Part shown: positions 25,733 through 34,408 of the stretch, in pieces | Position numbering within the stretch: position 1 is the stretch's first letter | Layout of the letters: each line of letters begins with the position of its first letter | NCBI GenBank assembly: GCA_963827515.1 | Contig: CAWHBF010000021.1 | Location: 248,001-312,000 of the forward strand | From: JABFSA01 sp963827515 | Lineage (GTDB): Bacteria; Acidobacteriota; Vicinamibacteria; Vicinamibacterales; UBA2999 | DNA: 64,000 nucleotides | Direction: 5' to 3' | Made by a program: the position numbers and the translations under genes | The notes under the pieces: generated by a model | Databases searched by the model: none | What the model saw: the letters and a program-made list of their open reading frames with translations, nothing else | What the model was told of the DNA's origin: nothing

Positions 25733-27087
25733 GGCGCCATCTGATGCGCAGCCGGCCGCAGCGTCAGGAACGCTCCCACACCAACGCCGACCCCGCCATA
25801 CCGGGGCTGCAGCGCACGTGGCACGAGCGCCGCGGACATGGTGCCGCCAACTCCTGGCTGCACACCGCGTCGCACGGAAAGATATCGAATGTAGCCTCCC
25901 TGCACCTTCCCAACGGTGAAGACGCCGGTCGACTCGTGGACGTGAAGGTCATGGGCCGGCTTGCCGTTGACTTCGGCGCGTCCGAAGAACGCGTGACGCT
26001 CACGGAGACTCAAGCTCGATTCCAGCATCAGCCCATGGGTCGTTACTCCCACCTCGTGGTTGGCGCCCCATGCCGCGGTGGTCGCCCACAGGTTGGCCTC
26101 ACCCACCCGTCGATGATACGTGACCGACGAGGTGACGCGGACCACATCGGCCGGGATGCCACCAGGATGTGGCAGTTCCGCATCGTTGAGATGTCCTGCC
26201 GACATCTGTACGGCCACGGTACTCGTGGGCAGGAACGACAGACGGACGGCAACCGAATCGAGAGGAGCGAGGTCCAGATTGAAACGCTCCTCATCGGGCT
26301 CGCGTCCGTTGAAGACCGATGTCTCCGCTTTCCACCGCGAACCGTACACGCCGGCCGTGATGAGGCCGAACGTGATGTGGGTGGCATCCAACCAATGATG
26401 GGTGATTGGCGAGATCGGATTTACGATTGCCGACACGCGGTGCGGAAACCCTGAAGGTCCGAGTGCCGGCTCGCCAGCCAGTCCGCCATAGACGCGCCAG
26501 CGCAACGACGATGAGAGGGGCCGGTCGAACTCGGCGGCGATCTCCATGAAGAGGTCGTGCGGGTGCTGCTTGTCGTGAATGGTGTCACCGTCACAGATCT
26601 CACCTGTCTGGAGCAAATTCGGATAACCGCATCCCGGGATCGTCAAAGCCTCCAGGCTCATCATCGTCCGCAGCCCAACCCATCCTTGTCCCAGCGGCCG
26701 TCGTGCCATGACCATGCCCCAGTTGATACTGCCCCCCTGCGTCTGGCCGCGATGCTCCGGTGCCGACTCGTGAAGGATCTGAAGGTAGGCGTTGCCGTGC
26801 ACCATCACCTCCCATCCGCGCGCCTGCCGATGTAGTCCGTTCATGGGAGTCGCATCCGGCAACCATGCCGTCCCGGACGCCTCCCGTGTCGAGAACAGAC
26901 TGGCGCCTGTTGTGGGGTGCTGGTGAACCTGAGTGGCTGCACCCTCCGTACCAGGTGGCGCCGGGTGCACGTGCTCGGGCGGTGCAGCAGGCTGCTGAGC
27001 CTGCGCGGCGACGTCCTGCGCCGCGACAATCACGCCCAGAACACAGAGCGCCCGCGCGGTGCGGACGGCGAGTCGATTCGGAATCAT
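25729..27087 (-). CDS. His-rich outer-membrane barrel-like protein
   Basis: A 452-residue exported protein. The signal peptide ends near VAAQAQQ. A His/Pro-rich mature N-terminus (PPEHVHPAPPG, TQVHQHPTTG) follows, a plausible copper- or other metal-binding segment. The rest is alternating amphipathic strand (WGMVMARRPLGQGWVGLRTMMSLE, RWRVYGGLAGEPALGPSGF, AVRLSFLPTSTVAVQMSAGH), as in outer-membrane beta barrels, and it has a conserved-looking DKQHPHDLFMEIAAEF block. I recognise the layout as that of uncharacterised proteins encoded near copper-resistance genes, but there is no proven activity. Its stop overlaps the cytochrome c start by 4 bases. Upstream are family A repeats and then the Cys-rich protein and copper-type ATPase genes. 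Confidence 0.72.
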   Translation of the reverse strand: MIPNRLAVRTARALCVLGVIVAAQDVAAQAQQPAAPPEHVHPAPPGTEGAATQVHQHPTTGASLFSTREASGTAWLPDATPMNGLHRQARGWEVMVHGNAYLQILHESAPEHRGQTQGGSINWGMVMARRPLGQGWVGLRTMMSLEALTIPGCGYPNLLQTGEICDGDTIHDKQHPHDLFMEIAAEFDRPLSSSLRWRVYGGLAGEPALGPSGFPHRVSAIVNPISPITHHWLDATHITFGLITAGVYGSRWKAETSVFNGREPDEERFNLDLAPLDSVAVRLSFLPTSTVAVQMSAGHLNDAELPHPGGIPADVVRVTSSVTYHRRVGEANLWATTAAWGANHEVGVTTHGLMLESSLSLRERHAFFGRAEVNGKPAHDLHVHESTGVFTVGKVQGGYIRYLSVRRGVQPGVGGTMSAALVPRALQPRYGGVGVGVGAFLTLRPAAHQMAP

Positions 27088-27117
27088 GGATACCCTCGAC
27101 CTGCGAATTTCTGTAGC

Positions 27118-27270
27118 GCGGGGGCTTCAGCCCCCGCGTGGCGCACCACGCGCAGGCTAGAGCGGTTTGCATTTCGACGTAGAGCGCACGCTTCAGCTGT
27201 GCGCGTGTCCGCGGAGGCTAAAGCCTCCGCTCTACGCCGAATCGAAAAACGGTCTAAAGCCTGCGCTCTA
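27118..27270. repeat. Family A cluster: short hairpin plus full inverted copy (A3)
   Basis: GCGGGGGC-TTCA-GCCCCCGC forms a perfect hairpin at 27118-27137. Then a full family A element runs 27157-27256 in reverse orientation to the copy at 4553: CTAGAGCGG, CGTAGAGCGCACGC, TTCAG loop, GTCCGCGGAGGC-TAAA-GCCTCCGC, TCTACGCCG. A half-element AAAGCCTGCGCTCTAC follows at 27256-27271 and supplies the TAG stop of the Cys-rich protein gene. Confidence 0.85.
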
Positions 27271-27681
27271 CGTTTGGTGAAACTGGCGCAAGCCGAGGAT
27301 CAGATTCGCAGTGGGACGCGAGAAGCGGGAGGAACTGGAGGAGAACTTCGCAGCGCGCGTCGCGAAGGGGACGACAGCCGCGCTGGGAGTCGGTAGTGCA
27401 ACCACGAAGACCACTTCGGAGTGGGGCGCCGAGCGGTCAACCGTAACGCCAAACGAGACCGGCAGGTCGTCGTCGTGATCGCAGACGTGCCCCTGACCGC
27501 TGATAGCGCCTGAGGTTTGGCTCGACGGCGCGTCGTGGCATGACTGCCGCGGGGCGGCTGCATCCTCGGACGACTCGGCACTCGCACGTGTCGCGCACAG
27601 GATTTCGCACGCCGTCGCCGAAACCGGGGTACCGGTGACGATCCCCGCCAAGAGGAGCGCGGCCAGACGCAAGAGCATCAC
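27268..27681 (-). CDS. Small exported cysteine-rich protein of the copper cluster
   Basis: A 137-residue protein, with a signal peptide in residues 1-22 (LAALLLAGIVTGTPVSA). The mature N-terminus has CEILC, SCHDA and VCDHDDD, that is four Cys and neighbouring His and Asp residues, which could bind a soft metal. The rest is Ala/Ser-rich with a hydrophobic patch (SEVVFVVALPTPSAAVVPF). I do not recognise a named family. It lies 28 bases downstream of the copper-type ATPase gene on the same strand, so periplasmic metal handling with the pump is a reasonable inference. The stop codon is within a family A half-element (27268-27270), so the C-terminus may have been altered by the repeat. Confidence 0.6.
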   Translation of the reverse strand: MMLLRLAALLLAGIVTGTPVSATACEILCATRASAESSEDAAAPRQSCHDAPSSQTSGAISGQGHVCDHDDDLPVSFGVTVDRSAPHSEVVFVVALPTPSAAVVPFATRAAKFSSSSSRFSRPTANLILGLRQFHQT

Positions 27682-27709
27682 AGTCAGTATACGACGCCGA
27701 GTGCGGTTG

Positions 27710-29983
27710 TCACAGATGAGCCCGCCGAAGCCTCAGCGCGTTCGCGATGACGGACACCGAACTGAAGCTCATCGCCGCCGCAGCAATCATCGGCGACAGG
27801 AGCAGGCCGAAGAACGGATAGAGAATACCGGCAGCAATGGGGACGCCAGCCGCGTTGTACACGAACGCGAAGAACAGGTTCTGCCTGATGTTTCTCATCG
27901 TCGCCCGACTGAGGCGTCGTGCGCGCACGATCCCGCGCAGGTCGCCTTTCACCAGGGTAATGGCGGCGCTCTCCATCGCCACATCCGTGCCGGTCCCCAT
28001 CGCGATTCCCACCTGTGCATGAGCCAGTGCCGGCGCGTCGTTGATACCGTCTCCGGCCATGGCGACACATCGTCCCTCATCCTGGAGACGCTTCACCACA
28101 TCGACCTTCTGATCGGGAAGGACTCCCGCGATCACCTCATCGATGCCCAGGGTGCGAGCGACCGCTTGAGCGGTCGTCTTGCTGTCACCAGTCAGCATCA
28201 CGATCCGGAGCCCTTCGTCGTGCAGTGCGCGAATCGCCTCCGGCGTGCTCTCCTTGATCGGATCCGCGACGCCGATGATGCCGGCGAGAGTTGACCCGAT
28301 GGCCACGAACATCACCGTCTGTCCCTCGATTCGCAGCGCTTCTGCTTGCGCCAGGAGCGCTGACACGTCCACGCTCAGATCGGTCATCAGTGCACCATTG
28401 CCGAGGGCGACCGGGTCGATCCCAACCGTTCCAACGACGCCCTTCCCAGTGACGCTCCTGAACTCCCGGGCGTCGACCAACGCGATGCCGCGTTGCTCCG
28501 CGCCTCTGACGATAGCGGCCGCGAGCGGATGCTCGCTGCCCCGTTCAAGACCACCCGCGGCCCGCAGTACAGTCTCTTCGCTGACGCCAGGAATCGGCAC
28601 GATCGTGGCGAGCGTCGGCTTTCCCACCGTGAGCGTGCCCGTCTTGTCGATCACGAGGGTATCGACCGTCCGCAGCACCTCGATCGCCTCCGCGTTTCGA
28701 AACAACACGCCCATCGTGGCGCCCCTGCCCGTCGCCACCATGATGGAGAGCGGCGTCGCCAGCCCCAGCGCGCAAGGACAAGCAATGATCAGCACCGCGA
28801 CCGCATTCACGAGTGCATGCGCCAGGCGCGGCTCGGGCCCGACCAGCGTCCAGACGATGAACGTGATCACCGCAACCCCCATGACCGTGGGAACGAAGTA
28901 GCCGGAGACGACGTCGGCGAGCTTCTGAATCGGCGCTCGGCTCCGCTGCGCGTCCGCAACCATTGCGACGATTCGCGACAGCAGCGTGTCGGCGCCGACC
29001 TTCTCGGCGCGGATGACCAGCGCTCCCGTTCCATTGACCGTGGAGCCAATGACGCGGGAGCCAACGTGTTTCTCCACCGGAAACGGCTCTCCAGACACCA
29101 TCGATTCATCGACAGCACTCGACCCGAAGAGGACCACACCGTCCACGGGAACTTTCTCACCCGGTCGGACCCGCAAGCGATCACCGACGCGCACCGACTC
29201 GAGCGGGATGTCTTCTTCTCGCAGGTCGTTGCGAAGGCGGCGTGCCGACGTGGCCGCAAGGCCCAGCAGGGCCTTGAGGGCACCGCTCGTCTCGCTGCGC
29301 GCGCGCAGCTCGAGCACCTGCCCGAGCAGGATAAGGGTGACGATGGCCGCAGCCACCTCGAAATAAACACTCACCTCTCCGGATTCGCTGCGGAACCCAA
29401 CTGGAAACAGGCCCGGTGCGAGGGTCGCCACGAGGCTGTATCCGTAGGCCACCGTCACGCCCAGGGCGATCAGCGTGAACATGTTGAGGTTACGGGTGAC
29501 GAGCGATTGCCAGCCTCTGACGAAGAAGGGCCACCCGCCCCAGAGAACGACCGGAGTGGCGAGAAGGATCTCAGACCATTGCGGGATGAAGCCGCCCATC
29601 GCTCCGATGAGAAGCGGACCGCTCAGCGCGGTGCTCACCAGGAGGCGCCGTGACATGTCAACGAGCTCAGGATTCGGCGCGTCGTCCGCCGTGACCGTAC
29701 GCGGCTCCAAGGCCATACCGCAGATGGGGCAAGACCCGGGATGGTCTTGCACGATCTCCGGGTGCATCGGACATGTGTACTCCGCGCCGGCGACGGCGAC
29801 CTGCGGCGCAGACGGCCTCGGGTTGAGATATCTCGCCGGGTCGGCCTGGAATCGCTTCAGGCAGCTCAGGCCGCAGAAGTAGTAGGTGTGCCCTTCGTAC
29901 TCGACATGACCTGCCGCACCGGCGGGAGTCACCGTCATGCCGCAGACGGGATCGACGAATGTCTGCTCTGAATGGTCTGGCAT
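27710..29983 (-). CDS. Copper-type heavy-metal P1B ATPase with YHS and CPMHP metal-binding domains
   Basis: A 757-residue P-type ATPase exporting Cu+ or a similar soft metal across the inner membrane. The N-terminus has a YHS domain (DPVCGMTV with C14; YYFCGLSC with C37 and C41), then a heavy-metal-binding domain (YTCPMHPEI from C71; CPICGM from C85) instead of an HMA domain. Eight helices are present. The ion-site motif is ACPCALG with C402 and C404, the phosphorylation site DKTGT is at 446-450, and GDGINDAPAL lies near residue 645. The TGES-type loop is seen as VSGEP. The P1B-1 assignment rests on CPC; silver is an alternative cargo. It is 6 bases downstream of crcB. The adjacent Cys-rich, cytochrome and His-rich genes make a metal-response block. 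Confidence 0.93.
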   Translation of the reverse strand: MPDHSEQTFVDPVCGMTVTPAGAAGHVEYEGHTYYFCGLSCLKRFQADPARYLNPRPSAPQVAVAGAEYTCPMHPEIVQDHPGSCPICGMALEPRTVTADDAPNPELVDMSRRLLVSTALSGPLLIGAMGGFIPQWSEILLATPVVLWGGWPFFVRGWQSLVTRNLNMFTLIALGVTVAYGYSLVATLAPGLFPVGFRSESGEVSVYFEVAAAIVTLILLGQVLELRARSETSGALKALLGLAATSARRLRNDLREEDIPLESVRVGDRLRVRPGEKVPVDGVVLFGSSAVDESMVSGEPFPVEKHVGSRVIGSTVNGTGALVIRAEKVGADTLLSRIVAMVADAQRSRAPIQKLADVVSGYFVPTVMGVAVITFIVWTLVGPEPRLAHALVNAVAVLIIACPCALGLATPLSIMVATGRGATMGVLFRNAEAIEVLRTVDTLVIDKTGTLTVGKPTLATIVPIPGVSEETVLRAAGGLERGSEHPLAAAIVRGAEQRGIALVDAREFRSVTGKGVVGTVGIDPVALGNGALMTDLSVDVSALLAQAEALRIEGQTVMFVAIGSTLAGIIGVADPIKESTPEAIRALHDEGLRIVMLTGDSKTTAQAVARTLGIDEVIAGVLPDQKVDVVKRLQDEGRCVAMAGDGINDAPALAHAQVGIAMGTGTDVAMESAAITLVKGDLRGIVRARRLSRATMRNIRQNLFFAFVYNAAGVPIAAGILYPFFGLLLSPMIAAAAMSFSSVSVIANALRLRRAHL

Positions 29984-29989
29984 GGACGC

Positions 29990-30370
29990 CTACGTCGATC
30001 GTGCGCCGAACTGATATCCAAGCCAGACGGCAACGAGCCCGCCGATGACCTGCACGGCGATGTTCAACACCGCCTGCCCCATCGAACCTCCACGAGTCAA
30101 CAACAGCGTGTCGAGGCCGAAGGATGAAAAGGTCGTGAAGCCACCCAGCAGCCCGACGAACACGAACTCGCGTGTGGGCGCCCGCAGAACGAAGCGGTCA
30201 GACGCCGCAAGTCCCGCCAGCAGTCCGATGATGAAACACCCAGACACGTTGACCAACACGGTCCCCAGCGGAAACCGCGTCGTCAACCAGCGCACGTGCA
30301 CCAGGTGATTGACGCCGTGCCGGGCCAACGATCCCAGCGCTCCCCCGATGGCCACTGCAATCCAGGTCAT
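29990..30370 (-). CDS. crcB: Fluoride channel/exporter CrcB (Fluc)
   Basis: A 126-residue four-helix membrane protein that forms dual-topology dimers exporting fluoride. ATG 30370, preceded by GGGAGA, gives MTWIAVAIGGALGSLARH. Family signatures are present: GALGSLARHGVN in helix 1, FPLGTVLVNVSGCFIIG with the conserved Asn, and GFTTFSSFGLD with the Phe-box residues in helix 3. The frame up to 30478 is a non-protein extension overlapping the divergent gene. Searching the 37 bases upstream I do not see a fluoride riboswitch, and the adjacent divergent start leaves no room. It is 6 bases from the copper-type ATPase, so both may be expressed together. Confidence 0.94.
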   Translation of the reverse strand: MTWIAVAIGGALGSLARHGVNHLVHVRWLTTRFPLGTVLVNVSGCFIIGLLAGLAASDRFVLRAPTREFVFVGLLGGFTTFSSFGLDTLLLTRGGSMGQAVLNIAVQVIGGLVAVWLGYQFGARST

Positions 30371-30407
30371 TCTCCCGATGGTATGCTGTGGCGACCGGAG
30401 CACGCCA

Positions 30408-31651
30408 ATGCCAAGACTTCTCCCGATTCTGGGCGCCGCAACGCTCATCGCAACAACCTTCGCGTGCGGACGCAGCACCCCGCCCCGACCGAGTGGACCA
30501 TCACGCCTCAGCGCGTGGAGTCGCCCGCCGGGGCCAACAGCAGCGAACCGCAGCTCTCCACCTCGAGCAAGGGTGTGCTCCTCAGTTGGATTGAACGGGT
30601 CGGAACGACCACCACGCTCAAGTTTTCAGAGCGGACAGCGTCTGGGTGGACCACGCCGACCGAGGCCGCCTCAGGTCCCGGATGGTTCCTGAGTTATGCC
30701 GACGTGCCCTCCGTGCAGCGAATGGGGAACGGCACACTTGTCGCGCAGTTCCTCCCGACCACGAACGATCTCACCGAGGCCTACGATCTTCACGTCTCGT
30801 ACTCGAGAGACGAAGGAAAGACGTGGGCGGCTCCGTTCATGCCGCATCATGACGGCACAGAGACACAGCATGGTTTCGCGTCTCTGTTCGACATGCCCGG
30901 CGGCGGACTCGGCCTGGTGTGGCTTGACGGCAGGAACAGCGAGTTCAAGGACAACGATCCAGAGAGCGGCACGATGACGTTGCGGTTCGCATCGTACGAC
31001 ACGAACTGGAAGCAGACGGCGGACGTCGAAGTGGACCATCGAGTGTGCGAGTGCTGCCAGACGACGGCCGTGGCCACGACGGACGGCGTGCTCACCGCGT
31101 TTCGCGACCGCGACGCGCAGGAGGTGCGCGACATCGGCGTGTCGCGCCTCGAAAACGGCAAGTGGACCCCGACGACCCTCGTGAGCAAGGACAATTGGAT
31201 GATCGATGGCTGCCCGGTCAACGGCCCGGTGATGTCTGCCCGCGGTCGAGACGTCGCCGCGGCCTGGTTCACCGTGAAGGACGACCAGGGACTGGCTAAC
31301 GTGGCGTTCAGCAGCGATGCCGGTCGTACGTGGGGTGCACCCATCCGTGTGGACGACGCGGGCTCGCTCGGCAGAGTGGATGTTGAGCTGCTCGATGACG
31401 GATCGGCTCTCGTCAGCTGGGTGGAATACGCGGAAGGTGCGTCTGACTTCAAGGTGCGACGCGTGGACAAGGCCGGCGCGAGGTCTCCGGCTCTCGCGGT
31501 GTCCCCCGTCAGCGGCGGCCGCGCGAGCGGATTCCCGAAAATGGCGCGGAGCGGCAACGATGTGATCTTCGCCTGGAGCGGGAGCGCAACGCCGGAGGGC
31601 AACGCGGAAGGGTCACTTCAGGTGTTTACCGCTGTCGCGACCTTACCCTAG
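30408..31651 (+). CDS. BNR-repeat lipoprotein (sialidase-fold), frameshifted after the lipobox
   Basis: ATG 30408 encodes a lipoprotein signal peptide ending in the lipobox TTFAC (Cys 21), GRSTPP. The rest of the protein is in the frame one base back from about 30483 (PTEWTITPQRVESPAG onward). One missing C in the CCCCGCCCC run near 30478-30486 would join them to 414 residues. The body is a six-bladed propeller with Asp-box motifs, YSRDEGKTWAAP and SSDAGRTWGAP, a CECC motif (RVCECCQTT), and CPVNGPV. No catalytic sialidase triad (Arg-Glu-Tyr) is evident, so it is probably a non-enzymatic binding propeller. It is divergent from crcB with 37 bases between starts. The upstream frame to 30296 is unrelated sequence within crcB. 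Confidence 0.78.
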
Positions 31652-31672
31652 GCGGAAGGACACAGGGCAGGA

Positions 31673-31698
31673 GTAGCGCGCAGGCTCTAGCCTGCGCG
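31673..31698. repeat. Family A short hairpin at a convergent junction
   Basis: GCGCAGGC (31678-31685), loop TCTA, GCCTGCGC (31690-31697), preceded by GTAGC. It is a perfect 8-bp stem between the convergent BNR (+) and DUF6152 (-) genes, with A-rich sequence (GGCGAAAAAGG) to its right, so it could act as a terminator for the minus-strand transcript. Confidence 0.8.
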
Positions 31699-31712
31699 TC
31701 GGCGAAAAAGGC

Positions 31713-32114
31713 CTAATCGACCACTTCGCCGGGACGCATACCCCACCCGAAGCCATCACTGGGCCGGCGCAGGCTGATCATGCGCACCCTATGGTCGGAC
31801 GGGTTTCGTCCAGGATTGCCGCTGATGACGAGCCGATCGCCCAGCTTCAGCGTCTCCCGCGTCACGCCCTGACCACCAAGCTGCGCGGCACCGCCCCACT
31901 CGACGGAATACCGGACCATGGAGCCGTCCCGCTCCTTCACCGTCAGGTGAACGAATGAGTGCGGGTTGCGGAAGAGCACCTGGACCAACTCTCCCTCGAA
32001 GGTAATCGCCTTGTCTTCGATGTAGGTTGCCGCGAAGGAGTGGTGGGCAGAAACCTGCGTAGTGCTGAACGCACCCGCTCCGGCCGCCAACAATGCAACC
32101 AGAAGACGCTTCAT
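31713..32114 (-). CDS. DUF6152 family exported protein
   Basis: A 133-residue protein from ATG 32114 with a signal peptide ending near VSAHH. The mature start HHSFAATYIEDKAITFEGELV and RNPHSFVHLTVKERDG are signature blocks of the DUF6152 family, a small beta-domain found in Acidobacteriota and Proteobacteria; VEWGGAAQLGGQGVTRETLKLGDRL follows. Its role is unknown. It is the last gene of a long minus-strand run and follows the first PQQ dehydrogenase by 120 bases. In related genomes DUF6152 genes often follow PQQ or multihaem oxidoreductases (recalled, not checked). Confidence 0.85.
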   Translation of the reverse strand: MKRLLVALLAAGAGAFSTTQVSAHHSFAATYIEDKAITFEGELVQVLFRNPHSFVHLTVKERDGSMVRYSVEWGGAAQLGGQGVTRETLKLGDRLVISGNPGRNPSDHRVRMISLRRPSDGFGWGMRPGEVVD

Positions 32115-32234
32115 GAGCACATCCTCCCAGACAGAGCCACCGCCATACCGCATAGTAGCGAAACTAGCGGGGCAAATCGTCTGAAGAATACCTGAATTCT
32201 TCGTCAGGATCACCCGTCCCAACAAACCCGGATT

Positions 32235-34305
32235 TCATTGTCCCGACCCCGGCGTCGCTTCCCGCGGTAATTTGAACGCGACCAGTTCCCCGGTGTAGGT
32301 CCCGCCGCTGATAGCCACGACCAGATGTTGCTGCCCGTTGAGCAGATACGTCATGGGTGAGCCCGTCTGCGGCGCCGGCAGGTAGAGCGCTGCGACCTCC
32401 TGGCCCGTCGCTTTGTCGTACGCGCGTAACATCGCGCCACGCTGTCCGGACGGAGTCGGGCCGAAGTTCTTCTCGCCGGCAATCAGCAATGTCTTCGTCA
32501 CGAGTGTCCCATTGTTGTTGCCGGGACGTCCCATCGGCGGCAGGTTGAGGCCCTTGAGCGCCGGATGGTTGGCAATGTTCGGAGGCGTCGCCCCAAAGGC
32601 GACCTGCCACCGGAAGTCTCCTGTATCCATGTTGATGGCGGTGATGCGACTGTAGGGCGGCTTGACGATCGGCAACCCCTGCACCGTGAGGTTCGCTGAG
32701 AGTGCATCGGCTGCAGCGGCCGCCGGTCCGCTCGCGTTGGACCCAGACCCACCGTCGGTGCGCGCGCCGGCGAGCACGGTCCCCTGGTGGTACGGCACCG
32801 TCGCCACCCCTGGCGGCGGCGGAACGAGACCAAGCGTCGCGACCGACGTCTGCGATGCCACGTACATCGTGTGCGTTTCCGGATCGTAGGACGCGCCGGG
32901 CCAATTCGTCGCGGCTGCTTGCGCGCCCATGGTGAGCGTGGCAATCGGCCCCTCCCGCCGGCTCACCGAGGGCGGGGTGAAGATGGGGCCGAGGCGATAG
33001 GGCGCGACGAGCTTGACGGCCTCCGCGCGCAGCTCGGGCGTGAAATCGATCAGATCGTCAATCGCGAGCCCCTGGCCATCGTACGCCGCCGGCCTGGTCG
33101 GGAACGGCTGCGTCGGCGAGTACCATTCGCCCACGGCATCGCCCTTCGGGACCGGCCGTTCCTCGATTGGCCAGACCGGCTCACCTGTCTCGCGATTCAG
33201 CACGTACAGGAATGCCTGCTTGGTGGCCTGAGCCAGCGCCTTGATCGGGCGGCCGTTGACGGTGATGTCCATGAGCACTGGCGCGCACGGGATGTCCATG
33301 TCCCACATCCCGTGGTGCACGAGCTGGTAGTGCCACCGGCGCTTCCCGGTCTTCAGCTCGACGGCGACGATGCTTTCGCTGAACAGATTGTTGCCGGCGC
33401 GATCGCCACCGTAGTAGTCGTGGGTCGGAAGTTCCACCGGCAGGTACACGAGCCCGAGCTGTTCGTCGACGCTCATTTGCGCCCACACGCCCGTGTTCCC
33501 CGTATACGACGCCGAGTCGCCTTCCCACGTGTCGTGCCCGACGTCACCGGGCCGAGGGATGGTGTGGAACACCCAGATGCGCTTCCCGGTCCGGACGTCG
33601 AAACCGCGCACGTACCCCTTGATGTTCGACTTGCTCTTGGGGATCGCGCCGGTCTCGAACGCGGCGCCGATGATGATGACGTCGTTCGCGATGACCGGGG
33701 CCGCGTGAAGGCCGACTGCGCCGGTCACGGGATCGATCGCGGCCTGATCGAAGTCCTGCTTGAGGTCGACGATGCCATTCTTGCCGAAGCCCGCGACCCG
33801 AGCGCCCGTCTTTGCATCGAGGGCGACCATCTGATAGCCCGGTGTGACGTAAATGATCCGCGCCTCGCGGCCATCGGTCCAGTACCGACAATCCCCGGCC
33901 GGACAGCAGCCGCGGCGCCGATTCGCCGCGTTTGCCTTCGTTGAGGCTGTGCATCCACAGCATCTCGCCGGTGGCCGCGTCGAGCGCGACAACCGCGCGG
34001 CGGGTGCCGCCGGTCGAGTACACCACGCCGCCGACCATCAACGGCGTCGATTGGAGGTTGTACTCGGGCCGCGGGCCGAGGGCGTCGGTCTTGAAGCGCC
34101 ACGCGACTTCGAGCTTCGAGAAGTTATTTCGGTCGATCTGATCGAGCGGGGAGTACCGGGTGCTGGCCAGATCGCCTCCGTAGGTTGGCCACTCACCGTG
34201 CTGCGTACCCGTCGGCCGCGGACGCTGGGCGAACAGGCCAACTGACGCAGACACGGTCACCGTCAAGACGGCCACCGCGGACCAGGCAACGTGACGCCGT
34301 TTCAT
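32235..34305 (-). pseudogene. PQQ-dependent dehydrogenase, frameshifted near 33885
   Basis: An eight-bladed quinoprotein from ATG 34305, with a signal peptide (HVAWSAVAVLTVTVSASVG) and then EWPTYGGDLASTRYSPLDQI, the family N-terminal mark. The frame fails after SGRGL; the continuation, YWTDGREARIIYVTPGYQ, is in another frame to the stop at 32235. An extra base in the CC at 33885-33886 explains it; without it the protein is 689 residues. Visible sites are the LNEGKRG loop, TPGYQMVALDAKTG, HDTWEGDSA, the metal/PQQ region LVHHGMWDMDIPCAP and GSPMTYLLNGQQHLVVAISGG at the C-terminus. It is about 65-70 percent similar by eye to the next gene, so a tandem duplication. Such enzymes oxidise sugars or alcohols in the periplasm; the substrate is undetermined. 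Confidence 0.88.
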
Positions 34306-34408
34306 CTGTGTTCTCCTCCTCGTTGCCGCCGACCACCAACACCCTGCAACGATCGAAAACGACCGTCGATTCGCACGCAGGTTACCACCTGTGCGCTGCA
34401 CCGCTGCA

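Noticed and set aside
30371..30407. Fluoride riboswitch upstream of crcB
   Set aside because: Only 37 bases separate crcB from the divergent start, and the conserved GGNGAUGG...CUGAUGA pseudoknot elements are not there.
32787..33944. 385-codon open frame antisense to the PQQ dehydrogenase
   Set aside because: Composition typical of antisense shadow; the minus strand carries clear quinoprotein blades.
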